From assembly GCF_024713975.1 (NCBI RefSeq), contig NC_091094.1, positions 15,347,001-15,411,000 on the forward strand: a DNA stretch of 64,000 nt. The letters are read 5' to 3'. The DNA comes from Paralichthys olivaceus. Taxonomy: Eukaryota > Chordata > Actinopteri > Pleuronectiformes > Paralichthyidae. The first letter of the stretch is position 1, and the number at the start of each line of letters is the position of its first letter. Below the pieces are notes generated by a model. It was not told the DNA's origin, searched no databases, and saw only the letters and a program-made list of their open reading frames with translations. Position numbers and translations under genes: made by a program. Positions 36,931-50,466 of this stretch are shown one piece after another.

Positions 36931-38050
36931 GTTTTTGTGTGTTTTGAATCACAGCATTGATGCAAAGAAATATATATATATATATATATATACATACATA
37001 CACATACATGCATGCCTACATACATATGCTACCTACTCCGGCTGTAAAAACATGGAGATTATCAGCTCCAAGTTACCTTTTTAGACAGAGTGGGCAATAT
37101 GCAATTTTTCCCTGCAGCTGAAACAATTAACGGACAAAATATTTTCAAGTATTTTGATAAGAGGATGGTGATTTTTAAAGCACAAAAGTTAAACAATGTT
37201 TGTTGCTTATAAGATGTGAACATCTGGTCTCCAGCATTTCTCTATAACCGTAAATCGCATATGTTGGTTTTTGACTTGGTTTAACCAAAATAATCTGAAA
37301 ACCATCTTGGCTCCAAGGAAGAGCAATGAGCATGTTTCCTATATACTGACATTTTATCATACACGTTAACTGAGAGCAGGAACTGATGTGCAGCTTAAAC
37401 TACTGATAGACAACAGTGACCACGTTTCTCATTATATGAACATTTGAGATGTAATTGTTATTCAGAATAACACTGATTTCAGTGAAGCATGAGCCACGTA
37501 GTAATGTATCAGTAAGATACCTTAGATATGAATATGTACAAATATTTATTATTGATTCTAGATTGCCCCCCAGATAACACCAGCAGTATATGCATAGAGG
37601 TGAATATGATAGATCCAGAAAATTATATTACTTCCCTCCATCACCAAATGATTTACGACTGTTGAGCTTTTACAAAGAAACACATTTCATGGTGTTTGAC
37701 AGGCTGTCTGACCCGGAAACTGACGTGTGGTTGTGCTACTTTTCAAATTAAAAGCCTCGGAAATCCTTGCCTTTCGCCAACACGTGAATACATTTTGTTT
37801 TAATGAACATTTAAGTATAATATCATTTTTTAACTCTGTCTCGGACTGTAATTGGTTTAAAGTGAAGGTTGAGAGAGAGAGAGAGAGAGTGAGTAATGAA
37901 TTAATCCTCTGTTACAAGGCTAACTGTGTTTGCTAACCTTATAGCTACAGTTAAATAAAGTTAAGATAAATGGAATAACTTGTTCATGAGTATTAATGAA
38001 ATAAAAAATATATACATTCTTACCCATTTTATTCCGACCTCGCATTAGTT
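36931..38050. other. Spacer between stx16 and eef1akmt3
   Basis: Holds an AT run at about 36970-36991 and a GA run at about 37873-37890. No gene recognised. Confidence 0.6.
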
Positions 38051-38089
38051 GTGTACAAAAGCAGTGAAACTCACTGTATGTGAAGGAGA

Positions 38090-38187
38090 CGTGGTTTAGC
38101 TCACGTGACCCGGAAGAAGAAGCCCGGTGGACGTAAACACCGCAGACTTTAAGAAAGTTAGTTAACAGACTTCACCCACCACCTACC
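38090..38187 (+). promoter_or_regulatory. eef1akmt3: eef1akmt3 promoter: E-box next to ETS site
   Basis: CACGTGACCCGGAAG at 38102-38116 joins an E-box (CACGTG, USF type) to an ETS site (CCGGAAG) about 75 bases before the start codon. This is a typical TATA-less housekeeping arrangement. Confidence 0.5.
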
Positions 38188-40107
<1,920 letters not shown>

Positions 40108-40277
40108 AAGCAAGGACAGTCATCTACAGGCTTGGGACCAGTTACTGTACTGAAAAGTTATGTCTCTGGTTCCTTGGATATGGTTTTTTAAGTAGCAGTG
40201 AAGACATTCTGCCACAGGAAGCTGCTAGAGTATAGATTCTTTGGCAGCAAATTGCACCCTACTGATTGATGTTCTCC

Positions 40278-40460
40278 TTAAATGTTCAGTGTGTAAGATT
40301 TAGGTGAAAGGGATTTTTGGCAGAACTTGAATATAAAATAATCCTAGTTATGTTTTCACTGGTGTTTCATCTAAATTGTATGAATTGTTGTTTTCTTAAC
40401 CATAGAATGGGCCCTTTATATTTAAAGTCTTTATATTTACATGGGGGGGGGGGGGGGCTC
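40278..40460. repeat. Truncated MITE-like element
   Basis: Begins TTAAATGTTCAGTGTGTAAG and continues through GGTGAAAGGGATTTTTGGCA and TCCTAGTTATGTTTTCACTG to GGGCCCTTTATATTTAAAG, then breaks at a poly-G run (40443-40457). It is the left half of the element that is complete at 52924-53286. Confidence 0.8.
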
Positions 40461-40639
40461 TTTTGTAAAAGAAAAACAGAAGAGATTTAGTTTGGAAAGA
40501 GTTATTATAAGTTATTCCATCCTAATCATAAAAAAACAAGACTAAACCTGATATATGATTAAAAAAATAAACCTGGTACATGAGTCATTCATAATCAGCA
40601 CATTCCTTCAGCATTTTTGTATGAAGATATATAAAACCC

Positions 40640-40970
40640 CAAACAAGGTTCATCCCATGCCCTCCCACTATTATGGCAACATCAACATATTGTCGTCCCT
40701 GCAGCCTGCTGTCTGAACGTACTTCATCCCCTCTCTCCTGCTCTCTGCTGATGTACAGACTTTCTGTTCAGAAAAGGAAAGCCTGTTTGTTACGCTGGAG
40801 AGTTTCAAAGAAAGGGAGACAACCCGTCCGCTGCCCGTCTCTCACTCCACTACAATTCAGCCGACAAAACAACAGATCCCTATCTCCATGGAGAGTCTGC
40901 TCGCCATCACGCCCAGCACCTCCCACGCGAGTGCCACGCACAGTGTAGATCAATGGTATTGTTGACATTC
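40640..40970 (+). other. Unidentified GC-richer block with coding-like texture
   Basis: A sharply GC-richer island in AT-rich surroundings. One plus frame is open for about 80 codons from about 40715 to 40964. It reads in part LLSADVQTFCSEKESLFVTL and later QQIPISMESLLAITPSTSHA, without an obvious start. A CAG acceptor-like site lies at 40701-40703 and no clear donor follows. I do not recognise the product. It could be an exon, a pseudogene piece or a repeat. Confidence 0.25.
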
Positions 40971-41450
40971 GGCCATTTTGGTAAAGTTATGGAAAACTGT
41001 TTTGACCAGAGTGCCATTTGATTTAGAAGAACACATCCAAACAACTATAATTTACAATTTAAATATTATTTATTGAGTTTATAATGAGTTTTTTCATTTT
41101 AAAAGTAGTTAGTGTTGCTGTGAGCAGCGACTTAGTGACTTATTCAGATGTGAAATATACTATTATTGTTGTAAACATGACAAAAATATTAAACACTAGA
41201 CAATAGGGTTGTCACAAAACTGTAATGGCAACAACATGAGTGTAACTGCTTGTTAAATTTCACAGTCTACTTTAGAACTGAATACATGTGTTATATGGTG
41301 TATTACTTTTATACATATAAGAAAATTCAGATTCTTATTCTGCCTTTACTTCAGATGGGAAGGATGTTTAAGATAGTTTCTCTAAAAACAAGATTAAACA
41401 TTCCTCTGTGCTATTTAAACTGAGCATGTTGGCTAAAGGAGGATGGACTT

Positions 41451-41452
<2 letters not shown>

Positions 41453-41489
<37 letters not shown>

Positions 41490-41528
41490 GCGTGTGCGTG
41501 TCCGTGTGTGTGTGTGTGTGTGTGTGTG
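41453..41528. repeat. (GT)n microsatellite, interrupted
   Basis: GT run with GC and CC interruptions, just upstream of the presumed ddn first exon. Confidence 0.95.
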
Positions 41529-41529
41529 A

Positions 41530-41646
41530 AGTGGGAGGGGGATAAAAACCATCATCCTTTTAAACCTTTGTCCTGTTTGACTTCATTAGACCTCATGCAC
41601 CCTCATGAGCACTGAGGACAATAATCTGAAAACAGCAGCTAAAAGG
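41530..41646 (+). promoter_or_regulatory. Candidate ddn promoter and non-coding first exon
   Basis: GGGGATAAAAACC at about 41537 could act as a TATA-like box. A donor AAAAG|GTATGT closes a possible exon at 41646. An ATG in it (41606) would run into a stop when spliced to the next exon, so it is treated as 5' UTR. Confidence 0.35.
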
Positions 41647-41886
41647 TATGTGTTGCATGTGTGCATTTATCTCTTTATTTATGTATTTACTTTGTTTAAA
41701 TGTCTAATTTGTTTAATTAGTGTTAAAATTGAATTAAACCTTTGACGTTCTCATGTTAATATATTATATAATACATTCTTTACATCTGATTTTAGATTTG
41801 TTCATATGCAATTACAATTAATATATAATAAAAAATATCTAAGATTTTTTTTCTTTTGAATATTTCAGATCTCTGTATCAAACCAA

Positions 41887-44800
41887 ATGATGGAATTCTG
41901 GCCCGAGCATCAGGGACAATCATCTCTCTATGCTAAATTTGGAACTGTACCTGGGAGAAATTGTACACATAAGTGAGTTTTGTTCTATGAAAACTGCTTC
42001 TTCCAGATATTTTTTTAGATAATAAAAGTTGTCTATTTTTCCATTGCTTGTACAAATATAATTGCACACTTGTATAATATAATAAATATAATTATACTTG
42101 ATTGTAGCCTACAGTATACTTAACTTGCTATGAAAGTATTTGCTCAATAACATGTCACGGTGTCACACATTAATGTCACTTGTTAAATAACAGATAGTAA
42201 AGTGATTGCAGAGCTCATAAAAGTTACTTAGAAGTAAACTAATTACTTTTACCCAAAGTTTGTCTTCAGTTTTTCATGAAGACAGATAAATTGACACTTT
42301 TTGAACAATTTCGAATAAATGCATATTTTTTTTCCACAGTTATCATGACAGACATCATGCAACCCATTCTCCCTTTTACTATGGAACGCAGCAGGATCAA
42401 GGCAGGGAGGCTAGTTACTGGACTGTACCAGGATCAAGAACAGGTGGGGGTCTACACGACTACACCAACTGGACGAACCCAGAGCTTTCTGCCCAAACTT
42501 CTTCCCACTTCCCTTTTATTCTGGATCGGCATACCCGGCAGCACCAGGGCCTGGGAGAGTATCAGCCGCATGAAGCCAGAGGCCGAGAGTGGATATCAGA
42601 TCAAAGAGTGGCGAGGGAATACGATAGGGGATTTCTGAGGGAGGGATGGCAGGGGAGATGGGAGCCCTCTAATCCTGTTCGCTACAACAGAGAAGTGTCC
42701 ACTAAGAGGAGCGACAGCAGCTACCGTGAGCTAGAGGCCTGGGCAGCTCGATATAGCCATTCACTTCCGAGGAGGAGAAACAGAGAGGCAGAATTGAGGG
42801 GCACATCTCATGTCCTGTTGGAGAGCAGCAGGGCTCCAGAGAGGAGGAGTGTGACAGATCCTCAGGTGGCGGTGCTGCAACAAGTCAGACAATCTGCCAG
42901 CATCAGAGAATCCGGAGCGTGGGACAGAGGAGGCAGACTGCAAACTCCAAACTATTATCCACTACAAGCTCCTGTCAATGACACAAAGCACATGTTGGAC
43001 AGTAAAGAGCAGGCAGGCTACCAAAGAAGGGTGTTTAGCCAACCTCCTGGATATATTGCTCCTCCTCCCTATGACAGCCCACATAAAAGCTCACCTGTAA
43101 TCCACCATTGTGACACCAGCTGTGGGCAGAAAGGGATGCAACAACACTACTGGTCACAGCCCACTCTCAGAAAAGAGGATGCATGTGTAGATGTGCAGGA
43201 TAAGAGGAAGGTAGGGAAAGAGGACTTTACAAAACCAGATGTGAATGAAATCTGTGCAGAGCTGGAAAGACTTGAGCAAAGAGGACCAGGAACAGTTGCT
43301 GTACAAGGAGGCATTCCTTTCAGTGTCCAGAGTTCACACATGCAACATGAGTGTATGTCATCTCTGCAGCAGCCACAATTGATACAAGCAGTTCAGGACA
43401 CAAAGACAAATGAGCAAACATCCTCAAAGGTCATTGAAGGGAGAAAGTTCAGATTAAATAAAAAGACCGGAGGGCTGACCATATTCTGCCTGGTTTCACG
43501 AATTTCTGGCACCACAGAAACCCCATCCTTGCCACTTTGCACTTCCCAAGGAAACATTCAAAGCACAGAATTTGGAGAACGTTGTAAAGATCCAAGGGAC
43601 AATGGTGACATGTATCAAACACAAAAGCTTGCAGATGAAGTAGACTTCATAGTGCCAACACTCACAGAGCAGTCAAATACTTCTGATGGAAGAAATGTCA
43701 AAGCCAAACAGAAGACGACATCTGCCTGCATAGAAAGTGAGATGTTTAGTGATAATCTGTCAAAGAAAACAAAGACAGGAGAAAATAATAATTTAAACGA
43801 TGCAAATTCTACATTTGGTAGACAGGTTACTCAGCCAGTGCACCCTGTGTCAGTTAAATATCCTTTGTGGAGGGAGCCAAGTTTCACAAGCAGGGCGGAA
43901 ACAGACAGTTCTTCCACAGTTTTGAAAGCAAACAGCGAGGAAGTAGAATCAGATGATGCACACAACCTAGGAGAGTGTGCTCCAGTTCATCCAGTCAATG
44001 TCGAAGTAAGAACACTAGACATCAAGAAAGACACACAGTCCGAGGACACGAAGGGTCTACTCGTCATCGACACAACATGTGTTGTTGTCAAAATGGAGCT
44101 GATTCCATCACCGAAGAAAGATCATGTTCACTATTTAGGCTCCGCAAAACACACGGATGACAGTCCACTCGATAGTCAGTCGAGCACCTCTGCTGAATCA
44201 AACTCTCAGCTGAATCAGGATGTGCTTCCAAACCCCTTGCAGATAAATGACAGGGCTGAGATTGAAACAGAGTCAGATTTTGAGGAGGAAGAGGAACCTG
44301 AGGGAGGAGGTGACATCTCTTTAGCCTGCACGTCTTCATCTTCCATTTCTGAAAGGGAAACCTTGCAGGAGCGTGCTGAAAGGATCCTAGGTATCCCTCT
44401 ACATGAGTGCATCACTGAGGAACAACAAGATGCTACATCTCTCATTGACTCGTGTGTTGAGAAGTGTGATGAGGAGGTGGAACCTTCTCCAATAGCAAAT
44501 GACATTCATGATGCAACTGAACAACTCCTACAGGACACACAAGATGAGGAACGGTTCCAGAATCACCTAGAAATGGATCAAATTCAGGATAGTGTTGATT
44601 TGCAAGAGAGTTATGAAGAGGAGGATCAGGCTCAAAATGAAGATGGGAAGCATTTTGTAGTACTTCAGCGGCAGGTCTCTGATATGTCTGAGGAGAGGGA
44701 CACTGAGTCCCAACTTGAAACTAACATCAAAACAGCACAGGAAGATGAAATGGCTGAGGAAAATCTGTTTGAACAAACTCATGAAGACAGTATGACTGAG

Positions 44801-47425
44801 CAGAGTCAGGCAGAAGATTCACCAGTTGAAAATGACCCATCTCAACATCTCTCTCAGTGTTTCAGTCCATGCAAAGATCTTTCTGATTATTGTTTGCTTC
44901 CACACCCTAACCTTACTTCTCTCTCATCATCTTTCTCACAGTCATCCACAGAGGAAGGTCTAAATCCTCAGTTGGCTGCATTCTGCACCACTGAAAACCT
45001 TGTTCCTCATCCTGAAACCTCATCCCTTCCTGATGCACCATCGCAACAGCCATCTCCTCTCCCCCCTGCACCTACCGAATCTTCTCCAAGCTCCACTCCC
45101 CATAGATGTCATTCCCCAAGTCCTTCTCCTCCTCCTGATTTAATAGATCAAGTGCCAGAAACGATGTCCAGCATTGAGGATCATGATGAGGAGGGTGACA
45201 CCTTGCAGCTAGTAACCAATGACATGAGTGACCTTGAGGCCCTTGGGGATCAGCAACGACTTGAATATGAGCAACCACACAATGCTCCTTGTGTAGAAGA
45301 GAGCAACAGCACTGATGAGCAACAAGCAAAAGAAGTGGATAGGGAAATTACAGACATTTTGGAACAGTGTCTTGAAATGTCCAGACAAAATGCTGCAGAG
45401 TCTAACATTTTGCAGCAGCAATCTCTGTGTGTACAAGCAGAAGAATGTGCTTGTATTAAAGAAAGTCATGTGACTGATGAGCAACAACAAGAACAAACCG
45501 GTGAGGATCCAGCAGAGCTTTTGGAAATTACAGTATCGCAAGAAAACATAGCAGCCAATCAAAGTCAAGCTGAAGTTGAAATTTTGCCGCAACAATTTGA
45601 TAATGGTCAAGAGGACACTTCCTATGGAACAGAGAGCTATATGACTGCAGAGTCTAACATTTTGCAGCAGCAATCTCTGTGTGTACAAGCAGAAGAATGT
45701 GCTTGTATTGAAGAAAGTCATTTGACTGATGAGCAACAACAAGAACAAGCCGGTGAGGATCCAGCAGAGCTTTTGGAAATGACAAAATCGCAAGAAAACA
45801 TGACAGCCGATCAAAGTCAAGCGGAGGTTGAAATTTTGCCGCAAAAATTTGAAAATGTTGGTCATGAGGACGCTTCCTATGGAACGGAGAGTTATATGAC
45901 TGCAGAGTTTAACATTTTGCAGCAGCAATCTCTGTGTGTACAAGCAGAAGAATGTGCTTGTATTGAAGAAAGTCATTTGACTGATGAGCAACAACAAGAA
46001 CAAGCCGGTGAGGATCCAGCAGAGCTTTTGGAAATGACAAAATCGCAAGAAAACATGAAAGCTGATCAAAGTCAAGCGGAGGTTGAAATTTTGCCGCAAC
46101 AATTTGAAAATGTTGGTCATGAGGACGCTTCCTATGGAACAGAGAGTTATATGACTGCAGAGCAATTACTAAAAGATAACAGTGAATATACAGACCTCTT
46201 AGTACAGACTTCTGAAATACTCAAAGACAATATGACTGACAGTGAAAGTCAAGAAGAAGCAAAAATTGTGCAGGAACAATATATGAATGTTTCTTGTGTG
46301 ATGAGTCCTATGACTGGAGATGCATTACAAATAGATGTGGATGAGGAACCATCGATATCCCACAAAAATGCTACCGACAATCAGACTCGAGCAGAAATTG
46401 AAATTGAAATGTTGCAGGATGTTGAAGCTGGAACTGAACCTTCTGGCTTTACTTCCCCATCAACTTCAGACTCCAGGGTGTCTCAGTCACCTCCAGATGT
46501 GCTCTTACCCTCAGAGCTTCCCTCTTCACCACATGCATCACACAAGTCAAACACAGAGCCCAGGTCTCCTCTGGAAGTGGAGTCAGCTCTAAATCCTGTC
46601 ACTGCTGATGTTGGCCTCCCTGAAACTGTTTCACCTGCTCTTCACTTGGACTCTTGTGAAGAATCCCCTCAGCTTTCATCTTCCTCTATCGAAGAATCGG
46701 CCCAAAATCAGGCTCCCCTCACTTCTACTCCCCCTCATGAGGGAGTTGAAGATGTTTCCTTTGACCAACCCCACAAAGCGCTCCAATATCCCAAGTCCCT
46801 GTGGGACGCTGTAAATCGCATTCGAAAACATACAGCACCTGACTCTGAGAATGAAGAGGAGGAAGTGAGCGAGCAGTGGGATCCAGAGAGCACAGGGGGA
46901 GATTTGGGTTGCCTAGATGTGGTGTTTGTTATGAACTCTGGGACGGTGATCTTTGATAACAAAGGACGATGTGAGGTTTCAACAGGAAGTTTTGTGGATG
47001 TAGAGCAGGACTCATGTGATGAAGAGTCAAGCATGCGTGCTGAAGAAGACACACTTTCCTGCAGCAGCAACAGCAGCCACAGCTCTGGAGATACGATTAT
47101 TGTAGCAGAAGAGGATGAAATTGAGGAAATGCCACCTGGTGCCGTGACAGAAAGCAAGACAGAGAGTGAGAAAAGGATTCCCATGGCTGAAGGAGAGCGA
47201 TGCTGCTGTAGTGAAGTAAAAGATGAGACTGCAGATGATGATGAGGGAGCGGAAGAGCTTATCAAGGGAGACAAAACACAATTGTGTCTGAGTGGGGAGT
47301 GCTCTGCTGAGGGGGAGACTATAACAGTTAAAGCCATGAAAATAACAGAAATGGAGCAGGAAGAAGTAGAGGAGGAGGATTTCCCCCCCTCAGAGGTCAC
47401 ACAGGTCGACACTGTACAGCTGTAG
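41887..47425 (+). CDS. ddn: Dendrin-like scaffold protein, greatly expanded, two coding exons
   Basis: Dendrin is a proline-rich protein of podocyte slit diaphragms and synapses that binds MAGI-type WW domains and can enter the nucleus. Coding exons 41887-41972 and 42340-47425 join in phase (CAC AA|T TAT) to give 5172 nt, about 1723 aa. The long frame starts 42608 only if read without splicing. The upstream 90 codons of the same frame (YHDRHHATHSPFYYGTQQDQ) are open and plausible. Features that run in the order I recall for human dendrin are the paired PPxY motifs PPGY/PPPY six residues apart (about 264-273), LLVIDTTCVVVKMELIPSPK (about 602), ERAERILGIPL (about 706) and the C-terminal AVNRIRKHTAPDSENEEEE (about 1522). 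GLTIFCLVS (about 406) recalls JCAD instead. The centre is acidic and Gln/Glu rich, with three tandem repeats. Human dendrin is only about 711 aa. Name by motif, not by search. Confidence 0.75.
45393..46154 (+). repeat. Three in-frame coding repeats of 252/255/255 bp in ddn
   Basis: Units start at 45393, 45645 and 45900 and end at 46154. Each encodes 84-85 residues built from NILQQQSLCVQAEECACI, SHLTDEQQQEQAGEDPAELL, EVEILPQQF and SYGTESYMTAE. Units 2 and 3 are nearly identical at DNA level, while unit 1 has drifted more. Lengths are multiples of three, so the frame is kept. The repeat also creates a 318-codon antisense frame (45209-46165) that is a shadow. Confidence 0.95.
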
Positions 47426-50400
47426 TGTAGCAAAGTGAGTGAGTAACACAACCCAAGAAAACTGACTCGGTGTGTTTAACAAGGCTGTTAAATAAAGTTA
47501 AATAAAAGATAGATAAATAAAAAAGCATCTAATTTGCTTTCAATGAAAAGTATTTTTTCAGTGTAATGTCATGGTTTTTATTGTTTGGCTGATCTGTGAT
47601 GCTTTCACTGTGAGAGAAATGAGGGAATTTGACAGAGGAGAAATCTAGTCTAAAAACTTAAATATTCACAATCAACTCTACAAATATATTTTAAAAAATT
47701 TGTTTAAAAAAAAAAATCTAAATGTGTTTTTAGTGCCATTGTAAAAATGTTTTCCATATGAATGCAGTCACAAGATTATGGAAATGAATACTATAAAATA
47801 TGTCATTATTTGGAGTGATTTCAAAGTGTGGTGAGAAAACCATTGTTATACATTGAAATGCTGTGAAGATTGTGTGTTCTAAAATAAAAAAACTTTCTTT
47901 AAACAGCTTCACAATGTAAGACATTTTGGAAATCACTTAATTTATAATTAATATTAATAATATATATTTTCCTCTTCTCTTTTCAAAATACAAATATGAT
48001 GCAATAAAGAGGGACTGGACTGTACGAGTCCCCTCCTCGGTAAACTTTGTTCAAAACATGTGAATGTAGTGAAACAATGATTCTGTGAAAATTTGTGATT
48101 GAAAAAGTGGCTGATCACAATGATGGTAAATTGATGTCAAGTTATCAAAATCTTAGCTCATTTTTTGTTTAATATAACGGATGGAAAAACCTTGAAATCT
48201 TTGTATAATGAAATAGGAACACATTCATGCATGATGTCAGAATTGGGTCTTGATATTTCACAGCAAAATGTCAGTTCACTGCAGGTTATTCATTGGCAAA
48301 CACAAGAATGTTAATCCTTTGGAATTAACTGATTTTCTGCATTAATTGTTCATAAAATGTGAACTGATCTCAATCTAAGTCACAAGTGTAGACAAAATGT
48401 GCCTAAGCTTAGAACACACATACAATTCTAATCTTTCATGTCGTAACTAAACACACCCATTAAATATTCCCAGTGCTGGTGGGAAAAGTGAATTGGATTT
48501 AAGTCTATCCTAATATGGCATCAATGACCTTAAATGAGTAAATCAGGAAGAAACTGCTTCAGCTCAGCCATGTTCTGATTTTGTCTGATATGAACAGCTC
48601 TGAGCTCAGTTCAGATCCCCTCTGTTTTAAATCCTTCTGTAGACAAACATCAAGTGTTGTTGAGAAACTGACATTATCCTGATAGATTCATGGGGCAGCA
48701 AAGCCCTTCAATGATGTCACCTTGGTATGGATGTGTGACTGAAGAATTTAGATACAAGGCTCATTTTGATGTACAAATATATTTAAATTGATTGAAGACA
48801 ACAGATGCAGAAAACGTACAAAATTTATATATAAAAATTTCAAGAGAATGCTCATGACACAGCAGGTTACATTTTTCACACACTGGGAAATTAACTAAAC
48901 CAAATATATCTCCTGCATTGACAGTACAGAATGATTCTTAATCAGGAACTATGATCAGATTGTGGATGATAGAACACTACTGAAATTACATTAGAGTTTA
49001 CTAGACAAAGGAAAACTTAACATTGGTCTCTCAGAGGTAAAATGAAACCCATTAAGTATCATAATGCTAGCTGGTTTAGAGTTCAGAGAAAATAAGACAA
49101 ATCATTTCATCATCAGAAGCTATGAATGACAACCTTATTCCAATTAATGCCTTTTAGAAAAAAAATCTTTTGATTTAAAGGGCAACACGAGAGAGAAGAG
49201 ATTTTATAATTAGTTGTTACTATTAAACCCAACTCTTTGCAACATTTCAGCCTTTACACAACAGTATTTAATTTACTTTAATCCAAGAAGATTCCATGTG
49301 ATTTTTGACCATTAAAGGACAAAAATAAGAGCCTCTGGTAGTGATGTACAGTGTTTAGGCCTTAAGTGGCTTCAAAGTTAAGTTTAAAATCATATAATTA
49401 CACAAACTGTTCACTTAAGTTTTTCCATGACTTTTTCTTTCATTCTTTCTATCACTTTAATTTCAGTTAATCTTCAGTAGCCAATTCCTCTATTGGAAAA
49501 TGTATGATCAGTTAATTAATTATAATAATTTCACAACATCATCAACACTGAGGTTCTTCTAATGAATAAGAAGGATTGGCCATTTTAGTAGTGTAGCACC
49601 GGGGAAACATTTGTTCTCCAATCAAGGCACATTCTCTCATCTGCCCAACAGTGAAACAAAAATCTGACAATCATTTTCCTTCCTGATCTTAAATTATAAA
49701 CCTCGTTATTTGTGCTCTTAATTTTTTTTCTTAATCCAAAAAATGGTCATGAATTATTCTTGTGATTACAGAAAGTTAAATAAATGTTGATAACTAAAAA
49801 CTCTCTAATAAGGATAAACCCGAGTCATACAACACTTGTGTGGTCAGTGACTATTAGCATCAAAATACCACTCTGTAGTTTTGATGAGATTTTTTTCAGT
49901 GTGCACAAATATTGACTTGAGGACCACTCAACCATTTTAAACCTCATCTATGTACTTATCTTAAAAATCATGTAACTCCTTGGAAGTCTGACTTCAATTT
50001 TTGAAGTTTTACAGTTTCAGTTTTGTGACAAGTGAAGATGTGACAAGTGCCTCCATAAGAGGAATAGTAATTTGAAACGTGTCATTTCTTAAAGCATATA
50101 AATTCATGACAGGAGTATAGACTTTATATAAAGATAGACGACATGACAGCTCCCCAGAAGTAAAGCCGAAGCATTTTGTAATTTCTGGATAGTGGGAGGA
50201 AGTGTATCGGTGTCGTCCATCTTTACATACAGTCTATGGTCCAAAAGAGATGTGGGTAAAAAATTGGTCAAGTGGTCCTTGAATTCTCCATGGTTACAGG
50301 AAATACACTTTGTTTTAATGTGGATGTTCTAATATTTTACAGATTTTAAGGATTTGTACACACACTTGTCATGCCATGTCACTGCCAATGTGTGAACCAG

Positions 50401-50466
50401 TGACAACATCACAGCACCGTGTCTCTCTTTCAGCTGAGGAGAGACGGCAGTCATGGCGAAGTGACA
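47426..50466. other. Spacer between ddn and cnpy2 (includes ddn 3' UTR)
   Basis: ddn's 3' UTR probably ends soon after the stop: overlapping AATAAA signals occur at about 47489-47520. The rest is AT-rich with an element at 50115-50242. cnpy2's 3' UTR occupies the right end on the minus strand. No gene recognised. Confidence 0.55.
50115..50242. repeat. Short inverted-repeat element (internally deleted copy)
   Basis: Left end TATAGACTTTATATAAAGAT and right end ATCTTTACATACAGTCTATG are imperfect inverted repeats. GACGACATGACAGCTCCCC and GTGTCGTCCATC lie just inside. Same family as 59505-59867 but only about 128 bp long. Confidence 0.75.

Noticed and set aside
42276-42638. 120-codon plus frame at the start of the long ddn exon
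   Set aside because: Wrong frame. The dendrin frame (HDRHHATHSPFYYG) is open across the same bases and continues into the 1605-codon frame, while this one ends at 42638.
45209-46165. 318-codon minus-strand open frame
   Set aside because: It is the antisense of the tandem coding repeats in ddn. Its own three-fold repeat and Leu/Phe/Cys-rich text follow from that, and no splice or family evidence supports it.
46735-47451. 238-codon minus frame opposite the end of ddn
   Set aside because: Ser-rich mirror of the Glu/Asp-rich ddn C-terminus. Shadow of the real gene.
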